A stretch of 64,000 nt of DNA from Hermatobates lingyangjiaoensis (GCA_026182355.1 JAPFBL010000597.1:181001-245000), one strand, 5' to 3'; numbered from the stretch's first letter, positions 42,640-53,065 are shown. Translations and numbers: made by a program. The notes: generated by a model not told the origin, from the sequence alone.

Positions 42640-44480
42640 GAGACTGTTTTTTCTATTTAATGATGCGGCCATAAATTACTCTGATTCATTGCAGCTCGTA
42701 TACTTGCAATATCACGTGATGTGTTGACCTTGAGGCGTTATTTAATAACGATTAATTATTCTAAAACTGATAATTAGTTGAGGCAATATTGTTCTGCCTT
42801 CTACCCATATGATAAGTACGTGACATTTAAAAACAAAGTCGTGCATTTCAACCGTATCTCATAAAATACCTAATGCCGTAATTTTTACGGCATGAAGTAA
42901 AATGTTTTAAACGTAAATTATAGAGCTAATATTTTAGATGTAAATTATTTTCAAATAATGATTATATATGAAATTCAAGATTAATGTTTAATAAATCACT
43001 TGGAATGAATAATTAACAACAAACATTTAAATCAAGTGTAAGCAGATTCAAATACATAATTTATTATATATACAGATATTATATTGGATATATATATATA
43101 TATGTATATTCACATGTGAATAATCTGTAACTATCTACTGATAAATTGTTGAGTAAACTGAATAATTTACGCCATATATTTTTGAACATAGGTCAAAGTC
43201 ATTTTCACCGAGTATTTTTGAGAATTTAACAAGTGGCAAAATGTTTTAGGACTTTTTTCAAATATCTATATATAATAGAAAACGAAACATTCATGAAGTT
43301 GCAACCAGCATCTCTTGGCAATTTAACATATGTTTATCTTGCGTTGTTTTTATAATGGGTGCTCTACCATTAATGCATGATGGTTTATCTGATAGAAGTG
43401 TAGTCAATAATGTGTGTGTCAAGGCAAGGACTGTTACCAAAATTCAAATATTTAATATATATATATATATCATACATATGATTACACTTGTAGTAGATAT
43501 ATGATATCATAAATATGTAATCCTTCAAATGTATCAACATAATTTACAACATTATCGTATTTACAAAATAACTGACTTTATAATTATTAGTTCATAATAA
43601 TGTACATTTTTATATAATCTATTACCAGATTAGTTGTAAACAAAACTGTCTCTGACTATTTAATGATGCGGCCAGTAGACATGTAATCTTGATTACAAAT
43701 GCAGATTCACACATACTTGCTCTTAATATCAGACATAAATGATTGACACTTAGAGCGTCATTTATCACAACGATTAATTATTCTTGAAAACTGATAATTA
43801 GTTGAGGTCAATATGTTGTTCTGTCGTAGTCTGTACAACTTCATATTATTAAGGTACGTGACATTTAAAAACAAAGTCGTGCACTTCAACAGTATTTCAT
43901 AAAATATCCTTAGGCCAGTAATTTTTACGGAAGTAACATGTTTTCAAAACGTAAATTATAACTAATATTTTTAAATTGTAAATTATTTTCAAATAAAATG
44001 ATATATATAAATTAAAAAAAATGTTTAATAATTCACTTAATGAATAATTAACAACAAATTTAAATAATTAAGAGAATTCAAAATAACATTAATATACATA
44101 TCAATGTGAATAATCTGTAACTATCTACTGATAAATTGTTGAGTTAAACTGAATATAATTTACGCCATATATTTTTGAACATAGGTCAAAACATATTCAC
44201 ACGATATTTTTGAGAATTCAAAAGTGGAAAATTGTTGTAGGACTTTTTTCAAATATCTATTATACTAGAAAACGAAACATTCATGAAGTTACAACCAGCA
44301 TCTCTTTGGCCAATTTAACATTATGTTTATCTTGCGTATGTTTTTTGGGTGTTCCTACCATTAACTGCATGATGAGCCTTCTTGATAGGGAAGTGGTAGT
44401 CAATAATGTGTGTGTCAAGGAAGGACTGTTACCAACATTTACAAATAATTACATATATATATATATATATCATGATTTGT
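42640..44480 (+). repeat. Diverged tandem duplication of about 1 kb
   Basis: Copy 1 (42640-43475) and copy 2 (43645-44475) share, in order: TTTAATGATGCGGCCA, CGATTAATTATTCT, CTGATAATTAGTTGAGG, GTACGTGACATTTAAAAACA, AAGTCGTGCA, TAATTTTTACGG, AATCTGTAACTATCTACTGA, TTTACGCCATATATTTTTGA, AAAACGAAACATTCATGAAG and GTCAATAATGTGTGTGTCAA. Both end in (TA)n. Copy 2 has many small insertions or deletions relative to copy 1. The 3' end encodes a PLE-like ORF start (see 44210-44450). Confidence 0.85.
44210..44450 (+). pseudogene. Possible PLE ORF-start remnant running into (TA)n
   Basis: The frame includes RKRNIHEVTTSISLANLTLC and ends VVVNNVCVKEGLLPTFTNN followed by an Ile-Tyr repeat from (TA)n. The last part resembles VNFNDTCLKEDLLPIYTN at the equivalent position of the 33-37 kb PLE pseudo-LTR. 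The shared junction with (TA)n is the main evidence. The upstream part is not recognised. Copy 1 of the duplication has the same segment with frame breaks. Confidence 0.4.
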
Positions 44481-44880
44481 TTTCTTGACCCAATATTTAT
44501 ATGATGTAATTTTTTTGAGGGTTGAGATCCAATGATTTTAAACTAGTCCTTTTGCCGACGTTTCGACATATATTCATGTCATCTTCAGGGCTACAACATG
44601 ATTGCTTTACAATTAGCACTACTATTACTACTGTTTTGTAATTTATTACATTTTAATATGTACAGTAACAGAGAGGAATTTATTGATAAATCAGTTATTT
44701 CGACTATGGTTTTTTTTTATACATTGACATAAGGATATTGTTATAATTATTCTATTGCTTTAGAATTATTTCATAAGTATAGAGATCACTATTTGATTAC
44801 CTTGGAAATCTGTTTATGTTGCAGCATACCTATTTAAGGCATACAAATAGTAGCCATCATGAAACAGTAGTAAATAGGTA
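44451..44880 (-). mobile_element. PLE-type cassette with CCCTGAAGATGACAT hairpin
   Basis: (TA)n at 44451-44472, CATGATTTGTTTTCTTGACC, then on the minus strand AGCCCTGAAGATGACATGAA, TATATGTCGAAACGTCGGCA (44554-44592). The far end (44805-44870) has GGAAATCTGTTTATGTTGCA and AATAGTAGCCATCATGAAAC, matching 37590-37660 in the opposite relative order. The two loci differ by an inversion of the hairpin part. Confidence 0.75.
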
Positions 44881-45425
44881 TAACCACTACTGTTATAACA
44901 CTTCCTGCATAACACGGTCTGTTTTATTTCCCCTTATTCTCATATAGGAAACCAGTTTTAAAATATGGATGAATGACTTTTTAAAAGAATGTGACAAATA
45001 TTTCTGAATTAAGGAAAACTCTATGAACCTATCTTCTTTTAATCAGTAAAATAAATAATCCTTAGATGTTTTATAACTGAGGAATGTTAGTTTTACGTAA
45101 TCGGTTTTTATAGATATTTTATCTCTCAAATACTTTTAAGTTATTGGTGATTTCTTTTTTATTGCATTAAATATTACTTTATCTTATTAGTTAATGATAA
45201 TAAGTTTGATTAAATATATTTCTTCACTGGTTTAAAGTCAATTTCAAGTAAAATGGAAACAGTTCTTGCGTAGGGAATGTGCAAAATCATCAATAATATG
45301 GTATATCAAAAGAAATTATTTTTGACAATTTTGTTTGTAAACATTTTTTAATGGATGACTTCTTCCTTCTAACTGGAAAGTGTTTTCTTAACAAACTAAA
45401 TTACTCTAATGAATGGACGGTTTAC
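44881..45425. other. No gene recognised
   Basis: AT-rich spacer. Confidence 0.45.
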
Positions 45426-45429
45426 AGTT

Positions 45430-45790
45430 GTTTGTTGTTTTGTTTTCCAGTACCACACTTATATGCTTTCATGTTGTTCTAGGGGCAGAAAGTGAGGCTC
45501 ATTTATTACTTTTCACCGATTTTTGTACTGTACCTGCCATATTAACAGGCTGATCTACATTGCGAGTCTTACATTTTGCCTTACTAAGTAAGTTTAGAGT
45601 AGGGACCTTTAAGAATTATCTGGCTTCCTACAGGGTGGGTATCACCAGATTAACGACCTCTCCGAGGGATAACTTGCTCAGATTTTGCCACCAATTGTGT
45701 AAAAAAAATTGAAGACCAGAGTGTGAATTGAACCAGGGATCTACCACCCAATACGAGCACACAAGCCACTGAGCTACCCCGGCTCCCATA
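45430..45790 (-). repeat. tRNA-derived SINE, long copy
   Basis: Minus strand: GGGAGCCGGGGTAGCTCAGT (A box), B-box region GGTTCAATTCACAC, then body CAAAATCTGAGCAAGTTATC, GATACCCACCCTGTAGG and CTAAACTTACTTAGTAAGGC. Beyond it lies the shared AATAAATGAGCCTCACTTTC block, also found at 21360 and 49035. It is the longest copy, so the family may be about 350 bp. Confidence 0.75.
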
Positions 45791-46055
45791 TAGTTAATTT
45801 CAGAGTTTAGTATTGAAGCAATTTATATCGTTATTATACGTACATATGTATGTACGTAATTAGCTAGTTTTTTAACTATTATTGAACTAGTTTTGTTTCT
45901 TTTCTGTGACCTTGGCCAGTGGGATATACACGGTACGTACCACCGTAGTGAAATGCATCATTATTTACACAGAATTTATGATAACTAGTCATTAGATGTT
46001 ACACAATGGTATCATACTTAATGACATTTCTTTTTCCTTCAACTACAAACTATCT
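45791..46055. other. Spacer
   Basis: No features beyond a TACGTACATATGTATGTACGTA palindrome at about 45839-45858. Confidence 0.4.
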
Positions 46056-46059
46056 GTTT

Positions 46060-46606
46060 TCAGAAGTGATTTGGTGTCTATGATTATCGGAGATTTTTAA
46101 CGGGAGTGAGGGGTGACCTATTGGTGGCACTCCGTAACATGGTTACCCTCACAGCTGGTTTAATAGAGGAGGTCTCGAGGCCATTTTCTCTTTAAACGCC
46201 TAGGCGGGTTTGAAGGTATTACAGGTGACTGAACGGAATGGACAAGTTGGTTGGGGTGGGTTAGTAATCTGTTGTGGAATAATTTGTATCGATTCTATCG
46301 CAAAGTTCTGAACAGATGGGACTTTGAAGTCTTGGTGTATGACTTTGTTGGGAAAGATAAATGTGATAGTTTTCTAATGATTTTTGACTGTAGAGATTAT
46401 AAAAGTTGTATATTGGATGAGTTTGGTGCAACCCCGGATTTCTATATCATAGGCCCAGAAAGGGTTCAAGACAGCTTTGTATATATGTAGTCTGCCTGTT
46501 AGTGTAGATTTCGATTTTGAGTCTAAAAGTCTTATTAGGAGTTTGAGACGACTGTTAGTGTCTGTGCGTTTAAGTCTTGTATATGGGCTCCAAGTCACTC
46601 GGGACT
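46060..46606 (-). mobile_element. Jockey-type LINE 3' end, 5'-truncated
   Basis: Comprises the reverse transcriptase C-terminal region (46160-46606) and about 100 bp of 3' UTR (GTTACGGAGTGCCACCAATA and onward, minus). No A tail was identified with confidence. Confidence 0.7.
46160..46606 (-). pseudogene. Jockey LINE ORF2 C-terminal region
   Basis: Minus-strand translation starts VTWSPYTRLKRTDTNSRLKL, then LIRLLDSKSKSTLTGRLHIY, KAVLNPFWAYDIEIRGCTK. This matches the post-palm region of Jockey-clade ORF2 (LTWxPHTRxKxxxLNxRLxxL, ...KLLIYKxxLxPxWTYGIELWG). After frame breaks, DFKVPSVQNFAIESIQIIPQ, ITNPPQPT and the typical C-terminus RRLKRKWPRDLLY, then a stop at 46160-46162, follow in other frames. 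It is a decayed copy. The 79-codon plus-strand frame here is a shadow. Confidence 0.85.
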
Positions 46607-47125
46607 TAATGAAATTAAATTAAAAAGATTGAATAATAAAAGTGAAAAGACCAAAACATAGAATGCAATGAAACTAAAATACATATCAACAAAATAATAA
46701 TTGTTCAATAATAATTATTACAACAAAAACAACAAGCACCCAAAAATAATATAATAATAACAGTAGTTGAATTGAAGTAATATAAAATAAAATTAAATAA
46801 AACGGAGGTTACGTTCTGCTTTTATGCTCAAAACTGTCTATTGAAAATTTTCACATTTTTTATTTAATTGAAATATTATTTTTAATGCTTTAAAAAAACA
46901 TTAAATCAGTAAATTTGATTTTGTAAGATATAAAAAATGAAAAGTTCAGATAAAAATTTTTTTTTATTGAGAATGAAGAAGTTAACCATAATTATTGTTT
47001 AGATGCAATAAATTGCAGATGTCTGTCTGTACGGTAGATAGGTGTGGCGTTGTTCTGTTTCCTCATCCTAGATAAACATGAGGTTGGAAGGCACTTAAGG
47101 GGATGTTAACAGCCGTCAAGAGTCC
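46607..47125. other. No gene recognised
   Basis: A-rich spacer. Confidence 0.45.
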
Positions 47126-47130
47126 GTGTT

Positions 47131-47158
47131 GGTATGTATGTATGTATGTATGTATGGA
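47131..47158 (+). repeat. (GTAT)n microsatellite
   Basis: About 6-7 copies of GTAT after CCGTGTTG. Confidence 0.95.
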
Positions 47159-47199
47159 TTGTATGAATAAGTAAGTAATACATTGAATGATTGGAAATA

Positions 47200-48025
47200 T
47201 TAAAAAAAAATGTGGAGTGATCTACACTCAACTTTACTATAAATAAGGATAATATCAAACCTTTTGACGATATAATACCACAGGGGTGGACGTCCAGTGT
47301 CAAAGTCGGATGACATAGTTGATGAAGAGATTGATTTGGCAACTAGTTTCTTATATCTGATAAGTCATAAGTCATATGTCAACAAATGATACATTATTTA
47401 TTAAAATTTATGCATAATTAAATTATAATAAAACAAAAAATGAATTGATATGGTGTTTACTTATAGTAAGATCGAATATAGGCCACTACATTGTTTTTGA
47501 ATGCGCGTTGTAAACCCGATCTAAATTTAAGAATGTAGGGCTGTTTTATATGATTAGAGATTTTATTTATTTTTTATCTTTTTGTTTTTTTATTTGTTTA
47601 TCCTAGTTTCCAATTTCATTCAATTTATTGTTCACGGTTATTGGAATAAAAGTCATGTTCTCCTGTAAGAGATTCTTTCGTGTCAAGAAAATCTAAACTT
47701 TTGGTTTTCAAAAATGTTATTACCGTTGTAGTTATACTAATGGTATTATATGTATCAGTAGTGTGATATACAGTAAGAATGATATATATTGATAAGGCGA
47801 CCAATCACTATTTGTTGCTACCTCCAGGAATGAAAGACTAATAAACCTCTCCCATTTGGACATATATAGTATGTAACATGTATATATGTATATACTATGT
47901 ATATATGTATATACATGTATGTATATTACATGAGATATTATATATATTATATACCCAAAAAGTTTGATATTCAGTTTTTTTTTTAGAGTAATGTTGAGTG
48001 TAGGCTACTCCGGATTTTTCATGTA
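47200..48025. repeat. Dispersed repeat, two partial copies (family of 40405)
   Basis: Plus-oriented piece 47205-47275 (GTGGAGTGATCTACACTCAA, CTTTACTATAAATAAGGATA, ATATCAAACC). A minus-oriented piece 47815-48020 contains CAGGAATGAAAGACTAATAA, ACCTCTCCCATTTGGACATA and ATACCCAAAAAGTTTGATAT, GTTGAGTGTAGGCTACTCCG. Between them is spacer with an ATGTATATA-rich stretch (47876-47935). Confidence 0.7.
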
Positions 48026-49020
48026 GGGATCCATAGGACTTGGCTCGTAGTGATATTTTAGGACTGACAAGTGTGACTTTTTTAAAACATTGTATGACAT
48101 CCTCTGACTCAGAATTCAACTTTAAGTCCCCTCCTAAGGACAGCATACACATGATTACTAATCCCACATAGAAACCTTGCCAAAACTACATGCCAATCCT
48201 CAACTGAAAGAAAGTGAATTTATTTTTTGATCAAATTGCATATTATTTAATATCACTCACGTCATTTTTTCATTTTTTTTTTTGACTAGTAAAAATGATA
48301 TACTTGTGCCCTATAACTCTTATGACGAGGCTAATGGTGCATAAAATAATATATTATACTAGATTTTATAGTGAAATATGAACGACATCAACACGAACTT
48401 ACTGAAGGTTGATAAATAAATCACAGTCGAACAATACATTCTCGAATGTAATCACTGTATCACTGACACTTCCGGCTTCAAGGTTGCGAGGATTTCAGAG
48501 CTGTAGAATAAAAAAAAAAGTTTAATCAGATTATTTCTTAAAACATTCAACGTCTTTTGAAAATAAAAGTTTGCTTCGATATAACTAGTTTGTTCAACAA
48601 AGTTCTAACTTAAAGGACTGAGCTAATTTTAGTTTATTTGAATAAATTAGCGGTTTGAATAAATTAAACAACTTTTTCTTTAAGTATGTTTAAGGCTTCC
48701 TAACTTTAGCGGGTACAAATAAGCACCAAATAAATAACTTTAATGACACATGTATCAGTGAAGTTGTTGGTTTTTGTTTGTTCAAGGGTCAAGGGTCAGC
48801 TATCCATGCACAACAAGGTGCATCCCAAATTAGTGGACAGCTATCTAGGCCTTTTACCACTTCATTCGCTAAATTAATTTACATGTCAGGATTCAAGCTA
48901 AACTGGCGCTTTTACTTGCCCCTTGTATTGAGAAAATAAAATTCCTTGGGTAGTTTTAACTTTTGACCAGTGACCAGAACAGGGTTTATGCCATTGAGGC
49001 TCTTCAGAATCAATATACAC
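48026..49020. other. No gene recognised
   Basis: Spacer. No coding signal, though 48780-48900 is less AT-rich. Confidence 0.45.
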
Positions 49021-49024
49021 ACAA

Positions 49025-49612
49025 ATACATGTCCAAGGGGCAGAAATTGTGGCTCATTTATTATTTGGCACCCATTTTAGTAATGGGTGAGACACACCAC
49101 CTGTTGATTCTGCATTGGAAGTAAGAAATTTTGCCTAATTCAAGTGAATTTATAGTAGGGGGGTTTTAACGAGCGTCTGACATCATATGGGCTCAGGACC
49201 GACGGCTTAACGTCCCCCAAGGCGTTATGTCAGTCGTGGATGGCCACTTTCGTGAGATCCACCTCTGGCACGCTACAGGTAGCACTGGTAGCACCCATAC
49301 ATCAAGTACAAAAATACAAAAAAAAATGTATATTAAATCATTAGCCATGCCACCCGAGTTAGTCGGCGACATGGCTCAAGGCTATCGCATTAAAAAACAT
49401 GGATCTGTTTTGCTTTGTTCCATGGTAGGGCTGAAGGGCTAAGATACATGGTAATAAATCAATAAAAAAGCTTAACGTCATTCCGAGGGACGACATGCAC
49501 AGATTTATTCACATCATACATAGATAAATCGAGTCTCAGAGTGGGTATTGAACCCTGGATCTACCAGTCCAGAGACGAGCAAGTTGTCACTATGGTAACT
49601 TGGCCTCCAGAT
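49025..49612 (-). repeat. tRNA-derived SINE, interrupted
   Basis: The body on the left (49025-49214: GGCTCATTTATTATTTGGCA, GCATTGGAAGTAAGAAATTT, CATATGGGCTCAGGACC) and the head on the right (49470-49610: GGACGACATGCACAGATTTA, TATTGAACCCTGGATC with B-box complement, and the decayed A box near CACTATGGTAACTTGG) are separated by a 255-bp insert with a 10-bp TSD. Confidence 0.75.
49215..49469 (+). mobile_element. Retroelement 3' fragment inserted in the SINE
   Basis: Flanked by a perfect 10-bp duplication GCTTAACGTC (49205-49214, 49470-49479) and ending AATAAATCAATAAAAAA, as expected for target-primed retrotransposition. The interior includes GTGGATGGCCACTTTCGTGA, GGTAGCACTGGTAGCACCCA, a mid-element A run (49315-49327) and GTTAGTCGGCGACATGGCTC. 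A 71-codon frame crosses it but is not family-like. Source element not recognised. Confidence 0.65.
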
Positions 49613-49975
49613 GTAAATAAAGTATACGACATGAATAATAAAAGATCTATGGAGAGTCGAATTTTGCAAATAAATGACAACTGTCAATATTCATGCATCA
49701 AGAAATGCATGATGATGCATGAATATTCATGGATATGTTACAGGAAAAACTTATTTTAGTATAAAATATTAAATTTATCAGCTGGAAACATTATTTTAAA
49801 TGTCATCAGTTGTAGATACAATTAATCCCGAAATATTCTTCGTACGGATACAAAAAACCTATACAAAAGTTAAACTTGTATTAATTGCCTCAGTTAAATA
49901 CATTTCAGCGACTGTTTTTATTTTTTCATAACCTTGAAAGTATTTGTGATTTACAATGAAATTTGAAAAATTATA
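49613..49975. other. No gene recognised
   Basis: Spacer. ATGCATGATGATGCATGAATATTCATG near 49700 is locally palindromic. Confidence 0.4.
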
Positions 49976-49979
49976 CTTG

Positions 49980-50110
49980 GTTAATATATATACACTTAAA
50001 TATATAGGAAATAAACAGAGAAAGTTACTACAGAAACTTACTTCGATATTTCGACATCCGTCGTCATTAGGAAAAAGAGTACGAAGTACTGGCGTTGAGA
50101 AGCAGAACAC
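49980..50110 (-). mobile_element. Cassette arm with CCTAATGACGACGGATGTCGAAAT hairpin
   Basis: Minus strand: TTTTCCTAATGACGACGG, ATGTCGAAATATCGAAGT (50035-50078): GAC/GTC stem before GAAA, sibling of 28139-28172. It reaches TATATATAC at about 49984. Confidence 0.65.
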
Positions 50111-50124
50111 AACTATATGTATAT

Positions 50125-50263
50125 CTTGCTATAGATATATAACAAGATTTCACAATAAACATGTGAAATAACAATCAATGATCAAACCTCAATGAAAAAA
50201 AAAGACTAAGTTCTTTCTACCGTATTAAGGGGTCTATATATATTAATAATATATTAATATTAA

Positions 50264-50296
<33 letters not shown>

Positions 50297-50340
50297 TAAT
50301 ATATATATATATATATATACTATATATATATATATATAAC
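50125..50340. mobile_element. CTGACGAAG cassette fragment and long compound (TA)n
   Basis: GATTTCACAATAAACATGTG, ATCAATGATCAAACCTCAAT, GACTAAGTTCTTTCTACCGT: arm end only, hairpin truncated. Then (TA)n with ATATTAATATT interruptions to 50338. Confidence 0.7.
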
Positions 50341-50343
50341 GTC

Positions 50344-50549
50344 ATAGAGCATCCGTTAACAACAACTCCAATTTACCTGTCGCCATACACGCCAAATCCC
50401 ACGGTCTGTCTTTTAACGACTGCTTCAGTGTGCAGATTCTGCGTCAGATTCCCCCTGGTGATAATACCGTGACCCTTAGAGCCTCTGAGGAGGCTCACAT
50501 CTGGTTGCTCGGGGCGCGCAGTGCACCTGGACTTAACCTTAAAAGATAA
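50344..50549 (+). pseudogene. PLE GIY-YIG endonuclease C-terminal half
   Basis: Frame: ASVNNNSNLPVAIHAKSH, GLSFNDCFSVQILRQIPP, GDNTVTLRASEEAHIWLLGA, RSAPGLNLKR and a TAA. It aligns with 38077-38300 (LPVANHASSH, LSFNDCFRVQVLKQ, VTLRASEKALISLLGG, SAPGFNP), so both are one PLE family. The YIG core is missing (5' truncation at (TA)n). The frame itself has no stops, so this insertion is fairly young. The 110-codon Phe/Leu-rich frame that follows is a T-rich UTR artefact. Confidence 0.85.
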
Positions 50550-51053
50550 TTTTTTTGTACTTTTTTTTTGTACTTTTTTTTCCAGTATTCTTTATTCTCT
50601 AGTACTTATTTCTTTTTTCCTCTTTCGTATATTTTGTGTATATCTATTTTGTCTTCTTCACTTACTACTAGTTTGTTTTATCCTATTTTATTTTTCTAAA
50701 TTCTTATTCTTAACTAGTTTCCCATACTTACCCTTTTATTCAGTCTCTATCTTTTATTTACTAAAACAACCAATGCAAGTTTTTTGTATTGTATTTATTT
50801 TTATTTATTTATTTTTTCTTCTTTTTCTCTATCATTATTTTTGTTTCTTATAGTTTGTTTTTATCTTATATTGTTTATAATTTTTTCACCTACTTATAGT
50901 TTTACCCAACCAGTACTGCTTATCTGAGCTTCTGTTTATATCTTCTCCTAATTTTATACTTTAAGACCGGGTACGGTTGACAGCACTGGCGGTTGCCGGG
51001 TTGGTTACTTGCCGTTGCGCCTACAACGTGCTTGGTCTCCCATTTTCTTTTCT

Positions 51054-51077
51054 CCTGAAGACGGATTACCCGAAAAT
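51054..51077 (+). ncRNA. PLE 3' hairpin (ribozyme-like)
   Basis: CCTGAAGACGGATTACCCGA, AAA. CUGAAGA, one C, stem GG(A)/(A)CC, then GAAA, 505 nt after the endonuclease stop and 60 nt before (TA)n. It links the CCTGAAGACGG solo cassettes (23567, 30530, 38670) to a PLE. Confidence 0.5.
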
Positions 51078-51167
51078 TTGAGTCTGTAAGTGTGTTTCCC
51101 TACTTTGTGTGTTGCTCTTTGTTAATCTCGAACTCGTATATATATATATATATATATATATATTAGC

Positions 51168-51278
51168 TTCCTTCTTTCTAGTCTCTTCCTGATAACGAAC
51201 TAGGGTTTGAAATATTGATCTAGGAAGTGTTCTCGTTTTCCATGTGTTGTTTTTTCAGATATATATATATATATATAT
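51168..51278 (+). mobile_element. Cassette arm (CCTGATAACGAAC) and (TA)n
   Basis: TAGTCTCTTCCTGATAACG, GTTTGAAATATTGATC, GTGTTCTCGTTTTCCATGTG, TTTTTCAGATATATA: single arm of the 38470/60160 family, ending at (TA)n 51259-51278. Confidence 0.65.
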
Positions 51279-51289
51279 GTGTGTGTGTT

Positions 51290-51460
51290 GACTGTCGTCC
51301 CTCCGTCAATTCACTTCTTCTCCTGAGGACGACCGCCATTACGGTCGAAATATTGAAAAGTGAGTCTTTATTGTGTTTTTGTTTATGTGTCACTGCTTAT
51401 TTTAATTGTTATTTGTCCTGCCGGACCGTTTTTCGTTTATCATGGTATATATATATATTG
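51290..51460 (+). mobile_element. Cassette arm with CCTGAGGACGACCG hairpin
   Basis: CTTCTCCTGAGGACGACCGC, CATTACGGTCGAAATATTGA (51321-51355): 5-bp stem GACCG/CGGTC right before GAAAT, the clearest stem of this family. Then TGTTTATGTGTCACTGC, CCTGCCGGACCGTTTTTCGT and (TA)n at 51446. Confidence 0.8.
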
Positions 51461-51469
51461 AAGAAGATA

Positions 51470-52260
51470 GAGAAGTTTCTTCCTTTTATTCAAAAAAAGA
51501 ACTATTCGTTTTTATGGAAGTTTGAAACTGGGCCAATATATTCATTAGAAAAGTATTGTTTTGTTTTCAATTTGTTCACTTTTTTTTTGTGTTCATGGCA
51601 GAAGATTAAGTTAAATAATAATACTTAATTTCATGAAAGAAAGTGCTTTTTGAACTTTGGAATTAAAAGAGTCATTGTAATTTAGTAGAGAGATTCTAAC
51701 AGTCATTGATTGTCCGCGAGGTAAATAATAACAGTTTAGTGAGCTCTCCAGATTTGTGAATGTGTTTAAAGAGATATTTGATTGGTTGGCTTTTGGGAAA
51801 GTATTGGTTTTGATGTGAATTGAGAGACTAATTGAAATAATACCGGGGTTTTTTTGTTTTTTTTTTTGGGAGGGGATTAGGCGTTGCCCTGATCAGCGGA
51901 CGCGGAAACACCAGTCAATCCTTCAGAACTCTCTGAGAACCTACCTGCTGTTCTTTCCCAAAAAAACACCTTTTGATTTACATCCTTCTTCACGACCTCC
52001 ACGCTCTGTTTCAACACAAAACAATTGATTCTCGCTTCTTTTCTAATTGCCATTAGGACTCACTCCATCAGTTCTTCCTCTCTCACAATTACTCCCACCT
52101 TTCAGAATAATCTCTTTTGCATAAGCGGCTTTTTTTTTCTTTCTAACTTCTTTTCAGCTGGAGGAAACTATTATAAAAATTGAAATGATTCTCATATAGT
52201 CTTATAAGATTCAATCAGGAAACACTACCTCTGTTAAACTATATGCAGAATCTAACAAAC
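51470..52260. other. No gene recognised
   Basis: AT-rich spacer. 51850-52060 is more mixed, with CCCTGATCAGCGGACGCGGA near 51890. No frame of note. Confidence 0.4.
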
Positions 52261-52266
52261 ATAATA

Positions 52267-52981
52267 CAGTGGAACCTCTACATACGAGCTACTCTACTTA
52301 CGAGAAACTCGAGATACGAGAGGTCTTTCGAGCAAAAATCTTGCTCTACATTCGAGAGAAAATCCAAGTTACGAGAATTTCCAGATGGTCCGTAGATGGC
52401 CAAGTTACAAGATTTCCAGATGCTCCCGCTAGATTTAAGCTCTTTTAATGACACTTGCCTTACACATTTCCGTAGACATTTTGAAAGGAGGCAGATGACA
52501 AACCCGCTTAGATAGGTTTTCTTCAAAGACCTATAGAAGTGAAAGTTTGCAGATGCTCCCGCTAAAAGGGCAAAAGAAAGCTATTAAAGTGAACAACTTG
52601 CCTTACAGTAATTCCTAAAAACATATGAAAGGCAGAAAAGTGCATAGACAAACCTCCAGTGCGAAAAGATTTAGTTTTTCAAAAGTACTATAATTAAGTG
52701 GAAAGTGCTCATAATGAAACTCGCATTATATTTCGTTAATATCATCTTATTTATCTTATTACTGTATTTTTATGTTCAGATCACTATTTGAATGTGTTTT
52801 TAGTAATGAGGAAGATGTGTTCATAGTTATTTAGGGTTAACTTGAATGATTTTGGGAGGCCGGGAACAAATTAATTGGTTTTCAGTTATTTCTTATGGGA
52901 AAAATTCGCTCTAGATACGAGAAATTCTAGATACGAGCACGATCCGGGAACGAATTAATCTCGTATGTAGAGGTTCCACTG
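52267..52981. mobile_element. pogo/Tigger-type MITE with perfect 22-bp TIRs
   Basis: Ends CAGTGGAACCTCTACATACG(AG) and the exact inverted complement, flanked by TA duplications (52265-52266, 52982-52983). The CAGTGGAACCTCTACxTACGAG style is typical of pogo/Tigger elements. Subterminal TACGAGAAACTCGAGATACG and CTAGATACGAGAAATTCTAG extend the inverted repeat. The 715-bp length and lack of a transposase frame make it non-autonomous. The 82-codon minus frame overlaps the TIR and is not transposase. Confidence 0.92.
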
Positions 52982-53065
52982 TATTTCTATTAAAAATTGT
53001 ATTCTTCCATATAAGCAATTAACATTAGTTAAATTTTTTTTTAAAATTTCAATAATGATCTATAC

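Larger units (their letters stand above)
50343..51166 (+). mobile_element. Penelope-like element 3' portion (second family), between (TA)n tracts
   Basis: It begins abruptly inside the endonuclease right after (TA)n. It then runs through a stop at 50547-50549, a T-rich 3' UTR (50550-50940), a GC-richer block (CGGTTGCCGGGTTGGTTACT), the hairpin CTCCTGAAGACGGATTACCC, GAAAATTTG (51052-51077) and AACTCGTATATA into (TA)n at 51137-51166. This is the clearest single locus with endonuclease, hairpin and (TA)n in order. Confidence 0.85.

Noticed and set aside
45839..45858. Palindrome TACGTACATATGTATGTACG as an operator
   Set aside because: A simple TACGTA/ATGTAT run in AT-rich DNA with no gene nearby.
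46251..46490. 79-residue plus-strand frame as a host gene
   Set aside because: It is antisense to the Jockey ORF2 C-terminus (VTWSPYTRLKR, RRLKRKWPRDLLY), which explains the open frame.
50521..50853. 110-residue Phe/Leu-rich frame that looks like a membrane protein
   Set aside because: It lies in the T-rich 3' UTR of a PLE fragment. Composition alone explains the hydrophobic translation.
52278..52526. 82-residue minus frame as Tigger transposase
   Set aside because: It overlaps the terminal inverted repeat and shows no DDE or helix-turn-helix motif. The element is a MITE.
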